From an uncultured Sunxiuqinia sp. (GTDB lineage: Bacteria; Bacteroidota; Bacteroidia; Bacteroidales; Prolixibacteraceae): 64,000 nt of DNA. Below are positions 9,643 through 18,730 of the stretch, piece by piece (position 1 is the first letter of the stretch; each line of letters starts with the position of its first letter). The stretch spans positions 186,001 to 250,000 of the forward strand of contig NZ_CANLZV010000004.1 in assembly GCF_947495665.1 (NCBI RefSeq), given 5' to 3'. A model generated the notes under the pieces. That model was not told where the DNA came from. It was given only the letters and a program-made list of their open reading frames with translations, and searched no databases. Position numbers and translations under genes: made by a program.

Positions 9643-12600
9643 CTAGAATGTTGCTGAAATTCCGAAGGAAACTGTTTTCAACATGGGATAATTCAGCACG
9701 TTTCCGCTTCTGCGTCCACTTCCCGATGTTAATTCCGGGTCTGACCCTCCGATATTCTCCACATCAAAATCTTTGGTTGTGCGGTACAAAGGCGACCAGG
9801 ACCAAAGGTTTTCGCCCGACAGGTAAACCTTGGCTGACGACAGGAAGGAGATTTGCTGCATCATGCTTTTAGGCAGGTTGTAGCCCAGTTGCACATTCTT
9901 CAGCCGGACGTAAGCAACATTCATCGTATACCGGGTTTGTTTCTGATTGAGCTCTCTTCCCCAACCAGCAACATAGCCGCGGTAGCGCGGAAGAAAAGCG
10001 TTCGGATTACTCTCCGACCAAATGTTATCCAGGTGCCACTTAGGCATGTTGTTGTAAGGGCGGTTGTATTGGCCCCAAAAGTGACTGGCCTCGGCATCGG
10101 GCCACCAATCCTGCTTGCCAACTCCTTGGAAAAATCCGGAGAAAAAGAAGTTGTTCCAGTCACCGCCCAGGTTCAAACCAAAGGTATAGCGAGGACTTGC
10201 ATTCCCGATCACCTTCAAATCGCCCGAATCGCCAACCCGGTTTTGACCAATATTGATTTTTCCATCGTTGTTCAAATCCTGAAACTTGATGTCACCAGGC
10301 AAAAGAATATTGTTGGATGAAACCCGAATATAGGATTGATCGGCATGAGCCTGAATTTCGGCCTCACTTTGGAATAAGCCTTCAGTTACAAATCCCCAGA
10401 TCTCGCCAAGCTCCATGCCTTCATAATAGTCCGACAGCAACTTATCCGGGTTGTTAAATTTCGTAATCACCGATTTATTGTCGGCCAGGGTGAAACGCAC
10501 ATTGTAGTTAAACGGCTTGGCGGCTAACTTAAACTGATCGCGCCAGCTAACAGTCAATTCCCAGCCTTTGGTTTCCATATCGGCATAGTTGCCCTTAGGC
10601 ACGCTGGCTCCAAATACTGCCGGAACCGGTAAGCCACTGGTATACATATCGGTTGTTTCCCGCTTATACACATCGGCTGTAATGTTTAGCTGATTGGAAA
10701 AAAAGCCCAGGTCCAGACCAAGGTTTTTAGTGGTTGCCGTTTCCCAGGTCAATCCTTCCGGAATCACATTGGGCTGTGACGTAACCGCTGGTCGTGTTCC
10801 GTTGATTACGCGTCCCAGTTGCGAAATATTAAAAAGTTCGATGTAGGAATAAGGCGAAACATTACCATTTCCCAACGAACCGTAAGAGGCCCGCAATTTT
10901 ACGTTCGAAACTTTTTCATCATCCAGGTTCCAGAATGATTCTTCAGAAATACGATAACCGACAGAAACCGAAGGGAAAAAGGCCGTTTGCTGGTCGGACG
11001 GAAATTTAGAAGAAGCATCCAAACGACCATTGAACTCCACCAAATACTTGTCTTCGAAACTATAGTTTAACCGATAAAACTGACCGGCAACACGCCACTT
11101 ATTATAACTTCCGTCAGTAGCAATATTTTCCCCAATGGTCAAAGCTATATTTTCGGCATCCTCAAACAAAATTCCATTCCGTTGCCCTGAAAATGACTCA
11201 TAGGTACTTTCTTCATAGTTAAAGCCAGTCATAACTTTCAGGTAGTGCTTTTCGTTGAAGGTGTTTTCATATTCTCCATAAATATTGGAGGCCAGGTAGT
11301 GCGTATCAGCACTAATCCGACGAATATCATTGGTTGTTGTTCCAACATAGTTCACAACACCTTCCTGCCGGCTGTAAGGTACTTGTATCCGTCTTCGTTT
11401 CTTAGATTGGTTGTTGGTTGAAAAGGTAAAATCGCCTCGAAGACGCAATTTGTTATTGAGCAAACTGGCCGTTAAGCCGGTGGTGTTTTTAACAAACGTC
11501 CGCTCACTGTCCTCGCCGTTTTTGCCGTAGTACATGTCTCCTACCGTATAAGCCCCGGCATGAGTCAGCGTTCCATCCGGGTTCAGCATGGGTGATGTGG
11601 GGTGCCCTTCGTCGGCAATGTTTCGCCAGATACCGCCACCTTCACCAACATTCAGGGGTTGGTGGTATTTTTGCTGCGAGTACTCGGTATTGTTATCCAG
11701 CGTTAGCCAGTCCGTAATTTTAATGTCTCCCTTCGCTCTGAAGTTATAAATGGAATAATCATCAGAATTATACCGAAAGAGGCCTTCCTGATCATTGTAA
11801 CGGCCAGAAACATAATAGCTCACTTTTTCGTTGCTTCCTGAAACTGAAATATTCTGATCCACTGAAGTCAGCTTATCTTTATACAACAAACCGTACCAAT
11901 CCGTACTTCCATAATAGACATAGTTCCCATCGCTGTCAATTTCGTAGTCAGGCAAATCGGGGTTCTCCGAGCGCCTTTTCAGCTCTTCCAGATAGGCCAG
12001 CGAAAAAGCCTGGGTTTTATTAATCGAGGACGGAATACGGCTGTAATCATTGTAAGCATTGTAGCCCTCACTGAACCACTTGGCATAAGTATAACCATCT
12101 GTAACAAAATCGGGCACAGCGGTAGGAGATTTAATTCCGTAGTTCATGGTGTAATTCACAGCAACCTTCCCGCTCTCAGGTTTCTTCGTTGAAATAAGAA
12201 TCACCCCGAAGGTTCCACGGGCTCCATAAATGGCTGCAGAAGCGGCATCCTTCAATACGGAGATATTTTCGATATCATTTGGATTCAGCAAACTGGGGTC
12301 TCCCTCAACTCCATCAATCAGGATTAAGGCAGAACCTCCCTGCCCTATGGAAGAGGCTCCGCGAACCTGATAACTGGCACTCCGCATTGGCTTTCCATCA
12401 GCCAAATTGATGGTCAGGTTGGGAACGACACCTTGTAAGGCCTGCGTTAGGTTATTAACCGGACGGTTGGTCAAGGTTTCTGAACTAACTTGCTCAACAG
12501 CACCTGTCAGATTCACTTTTTTCTGAGTACCATACCCCACAGCAACCACTTCTTCGATACCAATAGTTGCATCCGCCAGACTAACATTAATCACGACTTG

Positions 12601-12945
12601 GTTACCCACGGCTACTTCCTTTGTTTCCATCCCAACGAACGAAAAAATCAAGATAGCATCAGCAGGTAGATTGGTTAAAGAATACTTCCCGTCAAAATCT
12701 GTAACCGTCCCCTTGGCTGTTCCTTTTATAACGATTGCGGCACCGGGTAACCCTACTCCGGAAACATCCGTCACCTTCCCGCTAATCGAGCGAACCGGTT
12801 GATTCGTTTGTGAATAGCCGTTTAACGCAATTGCTTGCATTACTCCGAGCAGCAAAAGCAAGCCTGTTAGTTTCACCCTCACTAGAATTTGGCCCGACTT
12901 CCCTGGAAGAGAAAATCCGGCATGAATCTTCTTGTTTTTATTCAT
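9643..12945 (-). CDS. SusC/RagA TonB-dependent outer-membrane transporter (no STN domain)
   Basis: An 1100-residue SusC porin. After the signal (LLLLGVMQAIALNGYSQT) it goes straight into the carboxypeptidase-regulatory-like domain (about 52-130, ISGKVTDVSGVGLPGAAIVI), then EEVVAVGYGTQKKVNLTGAV, the plug (ALILIDGVEGDPSLLNPNDI, LKDAASAAIYGARGTFGVIL) and barrel ending in Phe. There is no STN domain between signal and CarboxypepD domain, and no sigma/FecR pair in the operon, so this locus must be regulated another way. It heads a three-gene operon with SusD and the EEP hydrolase. A leader hairpin and a start region nearly identical to that of the SusC at 23790 precede it. Confidence 0.96.
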   Translation of the reverse strand: MNKNKKIHAGFSLPGKSGQILVRVKLTGLLLLLGVMQAIALNGYSQTNQPVRSISGKVTDVSGVGLPGAAIVIKGTAKGTVTDFDGKYSLTNLPADAILIFSFVGMETKEVAVGNQVVINVSLADATIGIEEVVAVGYGTQKKVNLTGAVEQVSSETLTNRPVNNLTQALQGVVPNLTINLADGKPMRSASYQVRGASSIGQGGSALILIDGVEGDPSLLNPNDIENISVLKDAASAAIYGARGTFGVILISTKKPESGKVAVNYTMNYGIKSPTAVPDFVTDGYTYAKWFSEGYNAYNDYSRIPSSINKTQAFSLAYLEELKRRSENPDLPDYEIDSDGNYVYYGSTDWYGLLYKDKLTSVDQNISVSGSNEKVSYYVSGRYNDQEGLFRYNSDDYSIYNFRAKGDIKITDWLTLDNNTEYSQQKYHQPLNVGEGGGIWRNIADEGHPTSPMLNPDGTLTHAGAYTVGDMYYGKNGEDSERTFVKNTTGLTASLLNNKLRLRGDFTFSTNNQSKKRRRIQVPYSRQEGVVNYVGTTTNDIRRISADTHYLASNIYGEYENTFNEKHYLKVMTGFNYEESTYESFSGQRNGILFEDAENIALTIGENIATDGSYNKWRVAGQFYRLNYSFEDKYLVEFNGRLDASSKFPSDQQTAFFPSVSVGYRISEESFWNLDDEKVSNVKLRASYGSLGNGNVSPYSYIELFNISQLGRVINGTRPAVTSQPNVIPEGLTWETATTKNLGLDLGFFSNQLNITADVYKRETTDMYTSGLPVPAVFGASVPKGNYADMETKGWELTVSWRDQFKLAAKPFNYNVRFTLADNKSVITKFNNPDKLLSDYYEGMELGEIWGFVTEGLFQSEAEIQAHADQSYIRVSSNNILLPGDIKFQDLNNDGKINIGQNRVGDSGDLKVIGNASPRYTFGLNLGGDWNNFFFSGFFQGVGKQDWWPDAEASHFWGQYNRPYNNMPKWHLDNIWSESNPNAFLPRYRGYVAGWGRELNQKQTRYTMNVAYVRLKNVQLGYNLPKSMMQQISFLSSAKVYLSGENLWSWSPLYRTTKDFDVENIGGSDPELTSGSGRRSGNVLNYPMLKTVSFGISATF

Positions 12946-12988
12946 ACTTTTGAATTGTCTTGATTAAATAATTCATTTATTTGATCTC

Positions 12989-13020
12989 AAACCCGAAGGG
13001 CGCGCAGGCCTTTCAGGTTT
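12989..13020 (-). promoter_or_regulatory. Leader hairpin upstream of locus B susC
   Basis: AAACCCGAAGG (12989-12999) faces CCTTTCAGGTTT (13009-13020); the arms pair with one wobble and one bulge around a GC-rich loop. It starts 44 bp before the susC ATG, a position matching the hairpins before the other two susC genes. Possible attenuator or mRNA 5-prime stabiliser. Confidence 0.45.
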
Positions 13021-13034
13021 CCTTTTTCTGGCGG

Positions 13035-13042
13035 CAAATCTA
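13035..13042 (-). promoter_or_regulatory. Candidate -7 element for locus B susC
   Basis: The minus strand reads TAGATTTG, an exact TAnnTTTG match, 90 bp before the ATG at 12945 and just before the leader hairpin. A TTTG lies upstream, but only 14 bp away, less than the usual 19-21, so support is modest. Confidence 0.35.
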
Positions 13043-13134
13043 GACCAGCCTTGTTACAAAAAGATTACAGCGAAATTAAGTTTGAACTGTTTTCTGATTC
13101 CCTTGAATTATTGAAGCAGATTCCCACACTAGTT

Positions 13135-13174
13135 TATAAAAGAAAAGGCCGCCCATTAAAAAATGAACAGCCTT
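13135..13174 (-). terminator. Probable terminator after the peptidase gene pair
   Basis: AAGGC (13145-13149) and GCCTT (13170-13174) flank inner CATT/AATG complementarity; on the minus strand the stem runs into TTTTCTTTT. It lies about 140 bp after the stop at 13312 and before the locus B leader. The interrupted stem makes it weaker than the other terminators here. Confidence 0.5.
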
Positions 13175-13311
13175 AAATTTCTAAAAAGAGAAATGCGTTA
13201 CCCCCAAAGACCTGAAGCAAAGAACGTAACTAATGCAAACTGAAATAGCCAGATCTCATTTGCAGCCTCGAATATGGGGAACAAGAGCAGGTGAAGTAGG
13301 TATTTCCTCAA

Positions 13312-14769
13312 TTAATTCTTTTCAATTCTTATCTCTGCTTTTGAACGATCCACCTCCATTCCATGCTCATTAAACCAGCTAAACAGGTCTTTCCCCATAG
13401 CCATGCTTAATAAAGCAACGGTATTATTCATATCATACTTGGTTATATTCTCTTTGGTAGCATGCTTTCTCTTTAGTCTAAAATAATCCGCTAAAAAGTC
13501 GGGATTTTCGCTTCTTAATTGCTCAAAAACCCAGTACGTTTTTCCCCAATGAATATTATTCTTTGCTCCCTTATCTAATTCATCGCCTGTTCCAGTCAGG
13601 TTGCCACGAATATCATAGTTCTTCATTGACGGATCATGTTTCAAAGCTCGTTCAATTGTTCTTTGAATACGCCGCATACCTTCTTCCTCATAGCCCATGT
13701 CCATCATCACCAAGTTACCAACATAGGTTGCTATTGGCTCATTCCAGACTTCAGCAAAAGGAAGCACCCAAGAGTGAACAGATTCATGCGTCAAAAATTC
13801 AATCATGCTATCTTCCCGTTCAGGAAAGCCTCCCCACCAAACGGCCAGGGCTACTACTTTTCCACTTGAAAACCCACCACCGCCAGTTGCTAGCAATGTG
13901 ATCTGAGAAGCCATCCCAGGGGATAATGAAACTCCCATTCGATTTTCAATATAGGGAAATGATCGTTTATATACATCCACCATGCTGTTAGCATATGGTT
14001 TCATATAATCGTTAAAACTCAAGTTGAAAGTTCCGTGATCTTCATTGTATTCTAACTGATCAATTCCCCTTCCATGAAACTCTTTTTCCTCATCAACTTT
14101 TTTACCTGAGACTATATCCTTTAACAATGGACGCCAAATAACCTTATTAATGGAATCTCGCGCACTGGGATGATTTCCAGCTAACGCCCTTGAAGAAACT
14201 AAAAGAGTACCTTTCCCAACTTTTCTTTTTGCCATTACGGGTTGCTCGGCAGCATCCTGAACAAGAATATCCCAGCGATTGGATTGATCCAATTTAAATA
14301 TTGCAGCCCCTTTGCCTTCTACTGTTTCTGCTTTTACTTTTTCAGTGGCAGCTAACGGGTACTGAGCTGGCCCTGTGCAAGAAGCTCCAAAAATATCAAG
14401 CAGCTTGTTTTGCGAAATACCATTCTCAGTTCCCATAATAACCACTCCGCCACCTTCAGTGAGAAAATCCTGAATTGTTTTAATATCTTCATCCGTATAT
14501 TGCAGGCGATCATCACAACTCAGCAGGATCAACAGGTTTGCATTGGAAAAATCAAAGTTATACAAGTTGCACCAGTTGGTTACTCCTTTCCCGTCAGGCA
14601 GGTATTGCTGATGAAAACGGTTATCGGCATAAAATGAAAACTCATGCGATAAATCGGTTACCGCATGGACAACTACTTCTTCATTTTCAGCTTCTGCAGG
14701 CCCTTTACAAGAATACAGAACTGAAAAAATAGAAAATAACACTACTGTTGTTAATTTAATATAATTCAT
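13312..14769 (-). CDS. Secreted dual-domain protein: glutamine-amidotransferase-like domain plus zinc-metallopeptidase motif
   Basis: A 485-residue lipoprotein (signal ending LYSC). Residues about 35-220 look like a class I glutamine-amidotransferase/ThuA-like sheet domain (LLILLSCDDRL, IQDFLTEGGGVVIMGTENG, VGKGTLLVSSRAL), with no catalytic Cys that I can place. Residues about 250-480 hold the zincin motif H328-E-S-V-H332 with W after it, and N-E344-P-I-A twelve residues later, the spacing of a gluzincin-like third ligand. A glycine run (LLATGGGGFSSG) precedes it. The gene is 94 bp downstream of a paralogue with the same architecture (14864-16594) and belongs to the SusC/SusD locus C. I do not recognise a named peptidase family; the fold calls are inferred from motifs. 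A role in digesting a protein or glycoprotein at the surface would fit. Confidence 0.7.
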   Translation of the reverse strand: MNYIKLTTVVLFSIFSVLYSCKGPAEAENEEVVVHAVTDLSHEFSFYADNRFHQQYLPDGKGVTNWCNLYNFDFSNANLLILLSCDDRLQYTDEDIKTIQDFLTEGGGVVIMGTENGISQNKLLDIFGASCTGPAQYPLAATEKVKAETVEGKGAAIFKLDQSNRWDILVQDAAEQPVMAKRKVGKGTLLVSSRALAGNHPSARDSINKVIWRPLLKDIVSGKKVDEEKEFHGRGIDQLEYNEDHGTFNLSFNDYMKPYANSMVDVYKRSFPYIENRMGVSLSPGMASQITLLATGGGGFSSGKVVALAVWWGGFPEREDSMIEFLTHESVHSWVLPFAEVWNEPIATYVGNLVMMDMGYEEEGMRRIQRTIERALKHDPSMKNYDIRGNLTGTGDELDKGAKNNIHWGKTYWVFEQLRSENPDFLADYFRLKRKHATKENITKYDMNNTVALLSMAMGKDLFSWFNEHGMEVDRSKAEIRIEKN

Positions 14770-14863
14770 TAGAACAAAATTTTAATAGAGTGAACAAAGT
14801 CCTTCAGGTCAACCCTGCATCAATAACACTCGTCTATCTTTTAGTTTTTATATCGTGATTATC

Positions 14864-16594
14864 TTAGAGCTCTTCTTTGTAATCCCCTATCTTCTCTAAC
14901 TTCACGACTCCCGCTTCAGACACTTCTAAAGGTGCTGCATTTAGATTGAAGATTTTTCCATTGAATTCAACCTTTTCCAAACGTTGTTTTTGCAAAGAAA
15001 GCCCTGCTGACCTCATAAATGGAAAAAGGTCTTCGCCTACAGCTATTGACATGTCTTCGACCATTTCCTCCCAAGTCAGGCGATGCATTGGAGTTTCTTT
15101 CCAACGCGTGTGCTGAACATATTTCCAGCGGGGATACCATGTTGGTCCATACCGGTCATCCAACTTCTGCCAAATCCACCAGGTCTTGGTCCAATCCTTG
15201 CCTTTTCCATACTTTTCTCTGAGTTTTTCATTCTCGTAATGGGTCACCAAATCAAGCTGATCTCCATTGGGGTCAAAATCAAAAAGACGATTACACTTCT
15301 TCACCGGATAGTCCCTTAGTCCTGTGTCAAACCAGGCATCAACTTTTCCCTGAAACCAACCCGCATGCGCTTCTCCGCGGTTTGGGACAGGAGTAATTCC
15401 GGCAACCTCTCCGTCATCATTTACCGGACCGTGCATCGTATGAGCCAATTCATGTGCAAATATGGAAATGATCCCCTTGGGAGAAAGGCTAATAATTCCA
15501 TTCTCTTTCGGCTTATAGGCATTAACGGCCCATCCGCCACCACCACCTGATGATAAAACCAAGTACATTGGCTCCAAAGTAGGTTTCGAAGGCAACCATC
15601 CTTCAATCAATTCTTTTGCTTTTGGAACATCCTGATTGACAGTTTGAATCAATTCCGGTTTTTGATTTGCGGCATAAAAAAGAACAATATCACTAAACTG
15701 TTTTTCTAATTCCGGATAAATTCCACCACCGCCGCCATTAGCCATTGGATAGCGCGGCTCACCTCCTACCGGATCTTTTCCTGTTGCCGCTTCCTGCAGT
15801 AAAGAAACCAGCAAACGATCTTTTTCTGCTGCTTTTAATTCGTCGCCTTTGGTATTACTCAACAGTTCCTCATGGCCAACTACAATAACCTTTCCTTTGC
15901 CAAGCTGTCGAGAAGCTACTACAGGATTTCCCTTTTCTCCTTTAGCTTTTACTTCCCACTCGTTATTACAGGAAATAGTTGCATAAGCCACATCGCGATA
16001 GGCATCACTCTCTGACGTAAATTTAGCTCCAAATCGACTACTAAGCTGATTGAGCGACCACTCCTCAACCAACTTCCCTGCTGTTGGGGTAGTTCCAAAA
16101 ATAATTAAGCCACCTCCTTCATTTACAAAACGAACCAATGCCTCTTGTTCTTCAGGGAGGTAATTTTGCGCATTAAGATCCGTTTGAGTAGTAATAATGA
16201 CATTGTATTCGAAGTTTGGATACCACGCAAAAGGATAAATCTTCCGTGTTTCATCCCAAGGCATCCTTACACGGCATTTTCCATTTGCATCCAGCACCGA
16301 ATTTAAAGCAGCTTGATTTCCGATTGCCCTGAACCCCTGATTGTTCAATCTCCGGGGCAAGCCCCACATCGTAGCAAACTTACACTGGTGGGCCAGGTCA
16401 ATCATCACATTCAAGCCATTATCTTCAACAACTGGTTGAAGCGGTAAGGGATATTGCTTGGCAACTGACACTGGTAGAGTCTTCCCGGTCTGCCAATACG
16501 AATCAATTTCATCATAAGTCAACTGTTGTCCCTGACCGACGTTAGAATTCAACAGCAAAATCAAACCAATTAAAATGGAATATTTGAAAGTCAT
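14864..16594 (-). CDS. Secreted dual-domain protein: glutamine-amidotransferase-like domain plus zinc-metallopeptidase motif (paralogue)
   Basis: A 576-residue exported protein. The start was taken at 16594 because the signal peptide (MTFKYSILIGLILLLNSNVG) begins there; the frame is open 28 codons further up but that part is not signal-like. The N-terminal half repeats the amidotransferase-like pattern (EQEALVRFVNEGGGLIIFG, LGKGKVIVVGHEELL). The C-terminal half has H381-E-L-A-H385 with a candidate third ligand E408 in NRGEAHAGWF, then an aromatic-rich tail (KTWWIWQKLDDRYGPTWYPRW). Two glycine runs (NGGGGG, SSGGGGGW) flank the linker. It shares its layout with the next gene but the sequences have drifted far apart, so this looks like an old tandem duplication. 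A terminator just upstream of the gene implies its own promoter. Confidence 0.7.
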   Translation of the reverse strand: MTFKYSILIGLILLLNSNVGQGQQLTYDEIDSYWQTGKTLPVSVAKQYPLPLQPVVEDNGLNVMIDLAHQCKFATMWGLPRRLNNQGFRAIGNQAALNSVLDANGKCRVRMPWDETRKIYPFAWYPNFEYNVIITTQTDLNAQNYLPEEQEALVRFVNEGGGLIIFGTTPTAGKLVEEWSLNQLSSRFGAKFTSESDAYRDVAYATISCNNEWEVKAKGEKGNPVVASRQLGKGKVIVVGHEELLSNTKGDELKAAEKDRLLVSLLQEAATGKDPVGGEPRYPMANGGGGGIYPELEKQFSDIVLFYAANQKPELIQTVNQDVPKAKELIEGWLPSKPTLEPMYLVLSSGGGGGWAVNAYKPKENGIISLSPKGIISIFAHELAHTMHGPVNDDGEVAGITPVPNRGEAHAGWFQGKVDAWFDTGLRDYPVKKCNRLFDFDPNGDQLDLVTHYENEKLREKYGKGKDWTKTWWIWQKLDDRYGPTWYPRWKYVQHTRWKETPMHRLTWEEMVEDMSIAVGEDLFPFMRSAGLSLQKQRLEKVEFNGKIFNLNAAPLEVSEAGVVKLEKIGDYKEEL

Positions 16595-16720
16595 TGTAGG
16601 TAAATTTTGGTTAGTAGTAAAGATTATTAATGTCTGATGGGTTGAAGCTTTTTCCTTTCTTATGGCAATTTCTACCACTGCATTGTTTCACGTTTCTATT
16701 CTCCCGCCCCCTATCCGACA

Positions 16721-16756
16721 TAAAAAAAAGCAGGCCTTACCTCCGTAAGACCTGCT
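16721..16756 (-). terminator. Rho-independent terminator after the DUF5007-like gene
   Basis: AGCAGGCCTTAC (16729-16740) pairs with GTAAGACCTGCT (16745-16756) with one mismatch and a 4-nt loop, and the minus-strand transcript continues into eight U. It lies 18 bp past the stop at 16774 and divides locus C into a transport operon and a peptidase operon. Confidence 0.85.
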
Positions 16757-16773
16757 AAAATTATCATTAAGGC

Positions 16774-17856
16774 TTACTCCAGTTTTTTAGAGTAAGGAAT
16801 TCGCATCTTAATTTCCCAGCTTCCCGAGTCGTTGATTTTTATTCCCCAACGGATGTAGGCTTCACAAACAATCTCCCCGGTTGTTTCATCCACCTTATAG
16901 TCAGACCAATCCTGCTCACCATAATCCGCCTCATAGGCCTCTTTATCAACCGTAAACGCATCCTTGGTACTCAAATAGTACATCAACTCTCCCCAATTAT
17001 TCCTTCCAAACTGAGGAAAGGGAGGAGCAGGAAGCGAAAAGGTCGTGCCTGTTTCATCTGTTGTTGTTTCCGTTGAATTATCATGAAAATTTTGATAGTA
17101 GCTTGCTCCATTAGGATAGCGAACTATTTTCTCTGGAGCAAATGGAGTATCATCGCTATCAGTAATTATCATCTTTACGCGAACACCTTGCTTTGGTTCT
17201 TCACTTGTTTTCTTAACCGCAAAATAAGGATCAGTTCCATTTAAAACTCCGGGAACCCTATCATCGTAATCATTCTTCAAATGAGAAGCAAAAAGAGCCT
17301 TTTTACTTCCATCCAACTTAATCAGATTATTCCTTACAATCATCTCTTTCGGAAACTCAACAGGTTTAAAATCCTCCAGCTTTACAATTACATAATCGTT
17401 TAGCTGACGTTCTCCCCTCACATTGGATACATTGACATCGAGAACAAAAATATTCTCATCGGCAGGAACAAATTTAGAAGCCTGGGTAAAAGCCATTTCA
17501 CCGCTAACGTCATTAATCAGGATACTTGGTTTATCCGCCAATTCCAGTTTGGCCTCAGCCAAAGCAAGTGTGGTATCCGTATCCGGGTTAAATGATTCTT
17601 TCCAAATCAAAATCTCATGCTCTTCCTGTAGTGCATTTGTCGGATTTCCATTCTTATCTCTTATGCCTGTAATTTCCCAATGCATAGGATAAGTTGATCC
17701 TTCGACAGAAGGAGGCGCGGAAGTCATAAAAGTTCCACGCGGAACAAAGATTGTATCTTCCAAAGCATATATATTATCGCTAATATAGCCTACCTCGGGG
17801 GCCTCACAAGAGACCATAGCTGAAAGCAAAATTACTATATAGAATATCTTTTTCAT
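16774..17856 (-). CDS. Bacteroidota lipoprotein resembling the DUF5007 family
   Basis: A 360-residue lipoprotein starting at 17856, where the signal MKKIFYIVILLSAMVSC begins. After the Cys comes APEVGYISDNIYALEDTIFV and a beta-rich body with no catalytic motif that I can see; conserved-looking blocks are the early MHWEITGIRDKNGNPT and the C-terminal EAYIRWGIKINDSGSWEIKM. From memory this is the kind of protein labelled DUF5007, commonly found next to SusC/SusD and fasciclin genes; I could not check this. It lies 199 bp after the fasciclin gene, with an 11-bp direct repeat in the gap, and before a terminator. It may be an accessory surface-binding lipoprotein of locus C. Confidence 0.65.
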   Translation of the reverse strand: MKKIFYIVILLSAMVSCEAPEVGYISDNIYALEDTIFVPRGTFMTSAPPSVEGSTYPMHWEITGIRDKNGNPTNALQEEHEILIWKESFNPDTDTTLALAEAKLELADKPSILINDVSGEMAFTQASKFVPADENIFVLDVNVSNVRGERQLNDYVIVKLEDFKPVEFPKEMIVRNNLIKLDGSKKALFASHLKNDYDDRVPGVLNGTDPYFAVKKTSEEPKQGVRVKMIITDSDDTPFAPEKIVRYPNGASYYQNFHDNSTETTTDETGTTFSLPAPPFPQFGRNNWGELMYYLSTKDAFTVDKEAYEADYGEQDWSDYKVDETTGEIVCEAYIRWGIKINDSGSWEIKMRIPYSKKLE

Positions 17857-17979
17857 TTGTTTATAATTTTTTACAGTAATCCCATTAACTGTGGAATAAC
17901 TTCTACTTAAAAACATCTTCACATTTTCAAAAATTATCATCCTGGCTATTTCATGATCAAAAAAATAAAAGCGGCAACA

Positions 17980-18012
17980 ACCAAGACTCTAACTCTCTCT
18001 TACCAAGACTCT
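17980..18012 (-). promoter_or_regulatory. Pair of 11-bp direct repeats spaced 22 bp
   Basis: ACCAAGACTCT occurs at 17980-17990 and again at 18002-18012 (AGAGTCTTGGT on the coding strand), start to start 22 bp, two turns of the helix. It lies about 125 bp before the DUF5007-like start. Two same-face direct half-sites are a usual arrangement for a dimeric activator, so this may be an operator for the downstream gene. Confidence 0.4.
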
Positions 18013-18055
18013 TTAATTTATAGCAAACCCTTACAGGTATTCTCACCCCAAGTCG

Positions 18056-18694
18056 CTACTTCTTTTTGTGATTGAACAGAACATGAGTTCCTTGTAAAAC
18101 ATGGATCACGCCGTTTGTTGAAATAAGATTAGAGGTACGGACAATTATACGGGTATCATCTTCAATATTATCCCACTCATCCCATTCTTCTCCTTTCTTA
18201 TACGTAAAATATACATACTCAGGCGGAGAGCTTAACTCATTGCTATACGAGTTAAGGTCTGGTTCCAACGAAATACGTCGTGTTTCTCCATTAACCGCAG
18301 TATAAATTTTTCCTTCCTTTGACATATCCTCACGAGCAATTTTTTCGGCAAATACATATCCCCCCATATACTTCTTCAGAGTATCCGTCGGAATATCATC
18401 AATCGTAAATTCTGCTAAAGGATCGGTCTCTCTTAATTCAGCAAGAACAGCATCAACATAATTTCGAACAGAAAGGTTATTCGCCACAAAAAGAGTTGTA
18501 CTCCCATCAACTTCGTCTGCCAGTCCTGCTCGCTCCAGCAGTATCGCCATTGTATCCAGCTGAGGGTGAGATTTCAGGAATTTCATCGTTGACATGCCTA
18601 CAAAGGAGTCACTAATTCCCCCATCCACAATGTAATCGTCTTCACATGAAAAAAGAACACAAACTACTGCTACTATTAATAACAAATTCTTCAT
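18056..18694 (-). CDS. Fasciclin (FAS1)-domain lipoprotein
   Basis: A 212-residue lipoprotein (MKNLLLIVAVVCVLFSC). The body is a single FAS1 domain: the H1 region is DGSTTLFVANNLSVRNYVDA, the middle has DTLKKYMGGYVFAEKI, and the C-terminal H2 region is TSNLISTNGVIHVLQGTHVLF, including the usual NGVIHVL motif. FAS1 domains are adhesion or binding modules. It begins 36 bp after SusD, so it is co-transcribed with SusC/SusD, and probably serves as an extra surface-exposed binding component of that transporter. No enzyme motif is present. Confidence 0.88.
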   Translation of the reverse strand: MKNLLLIVAVVCVLFSCEDDYIVDGGISDSFVGMSTMKFLKSHPQLDTMAILLERAGLADEVDGSTTLFVANNLSVRNYVDAVLAELRETDPLAEFTIDDIPTDTLKKYMGGYVFAEKIAREDMSKEGKIYTAVNGETRRISLEPDLNSYSNELSSPPEYVYFTYKKGEEWDEWDNIEDDTRIIVRTSNLISTNGVIHVLQGTHVLFNHKKK

Positions 18695-18730
18695 AGCTAT
18701 TTTAGTTATATTTTATTATCCAGTAATTAA

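Noticed and set aside
13312-16594. M60 (enhancin-like) or M1 peptidases
   Set aside because: The M60 HExxH context with its following Gln and downstream Glu pattern was not found, and the third-ligand spacing (12 or 23 residues) does not fit M1; family left open.
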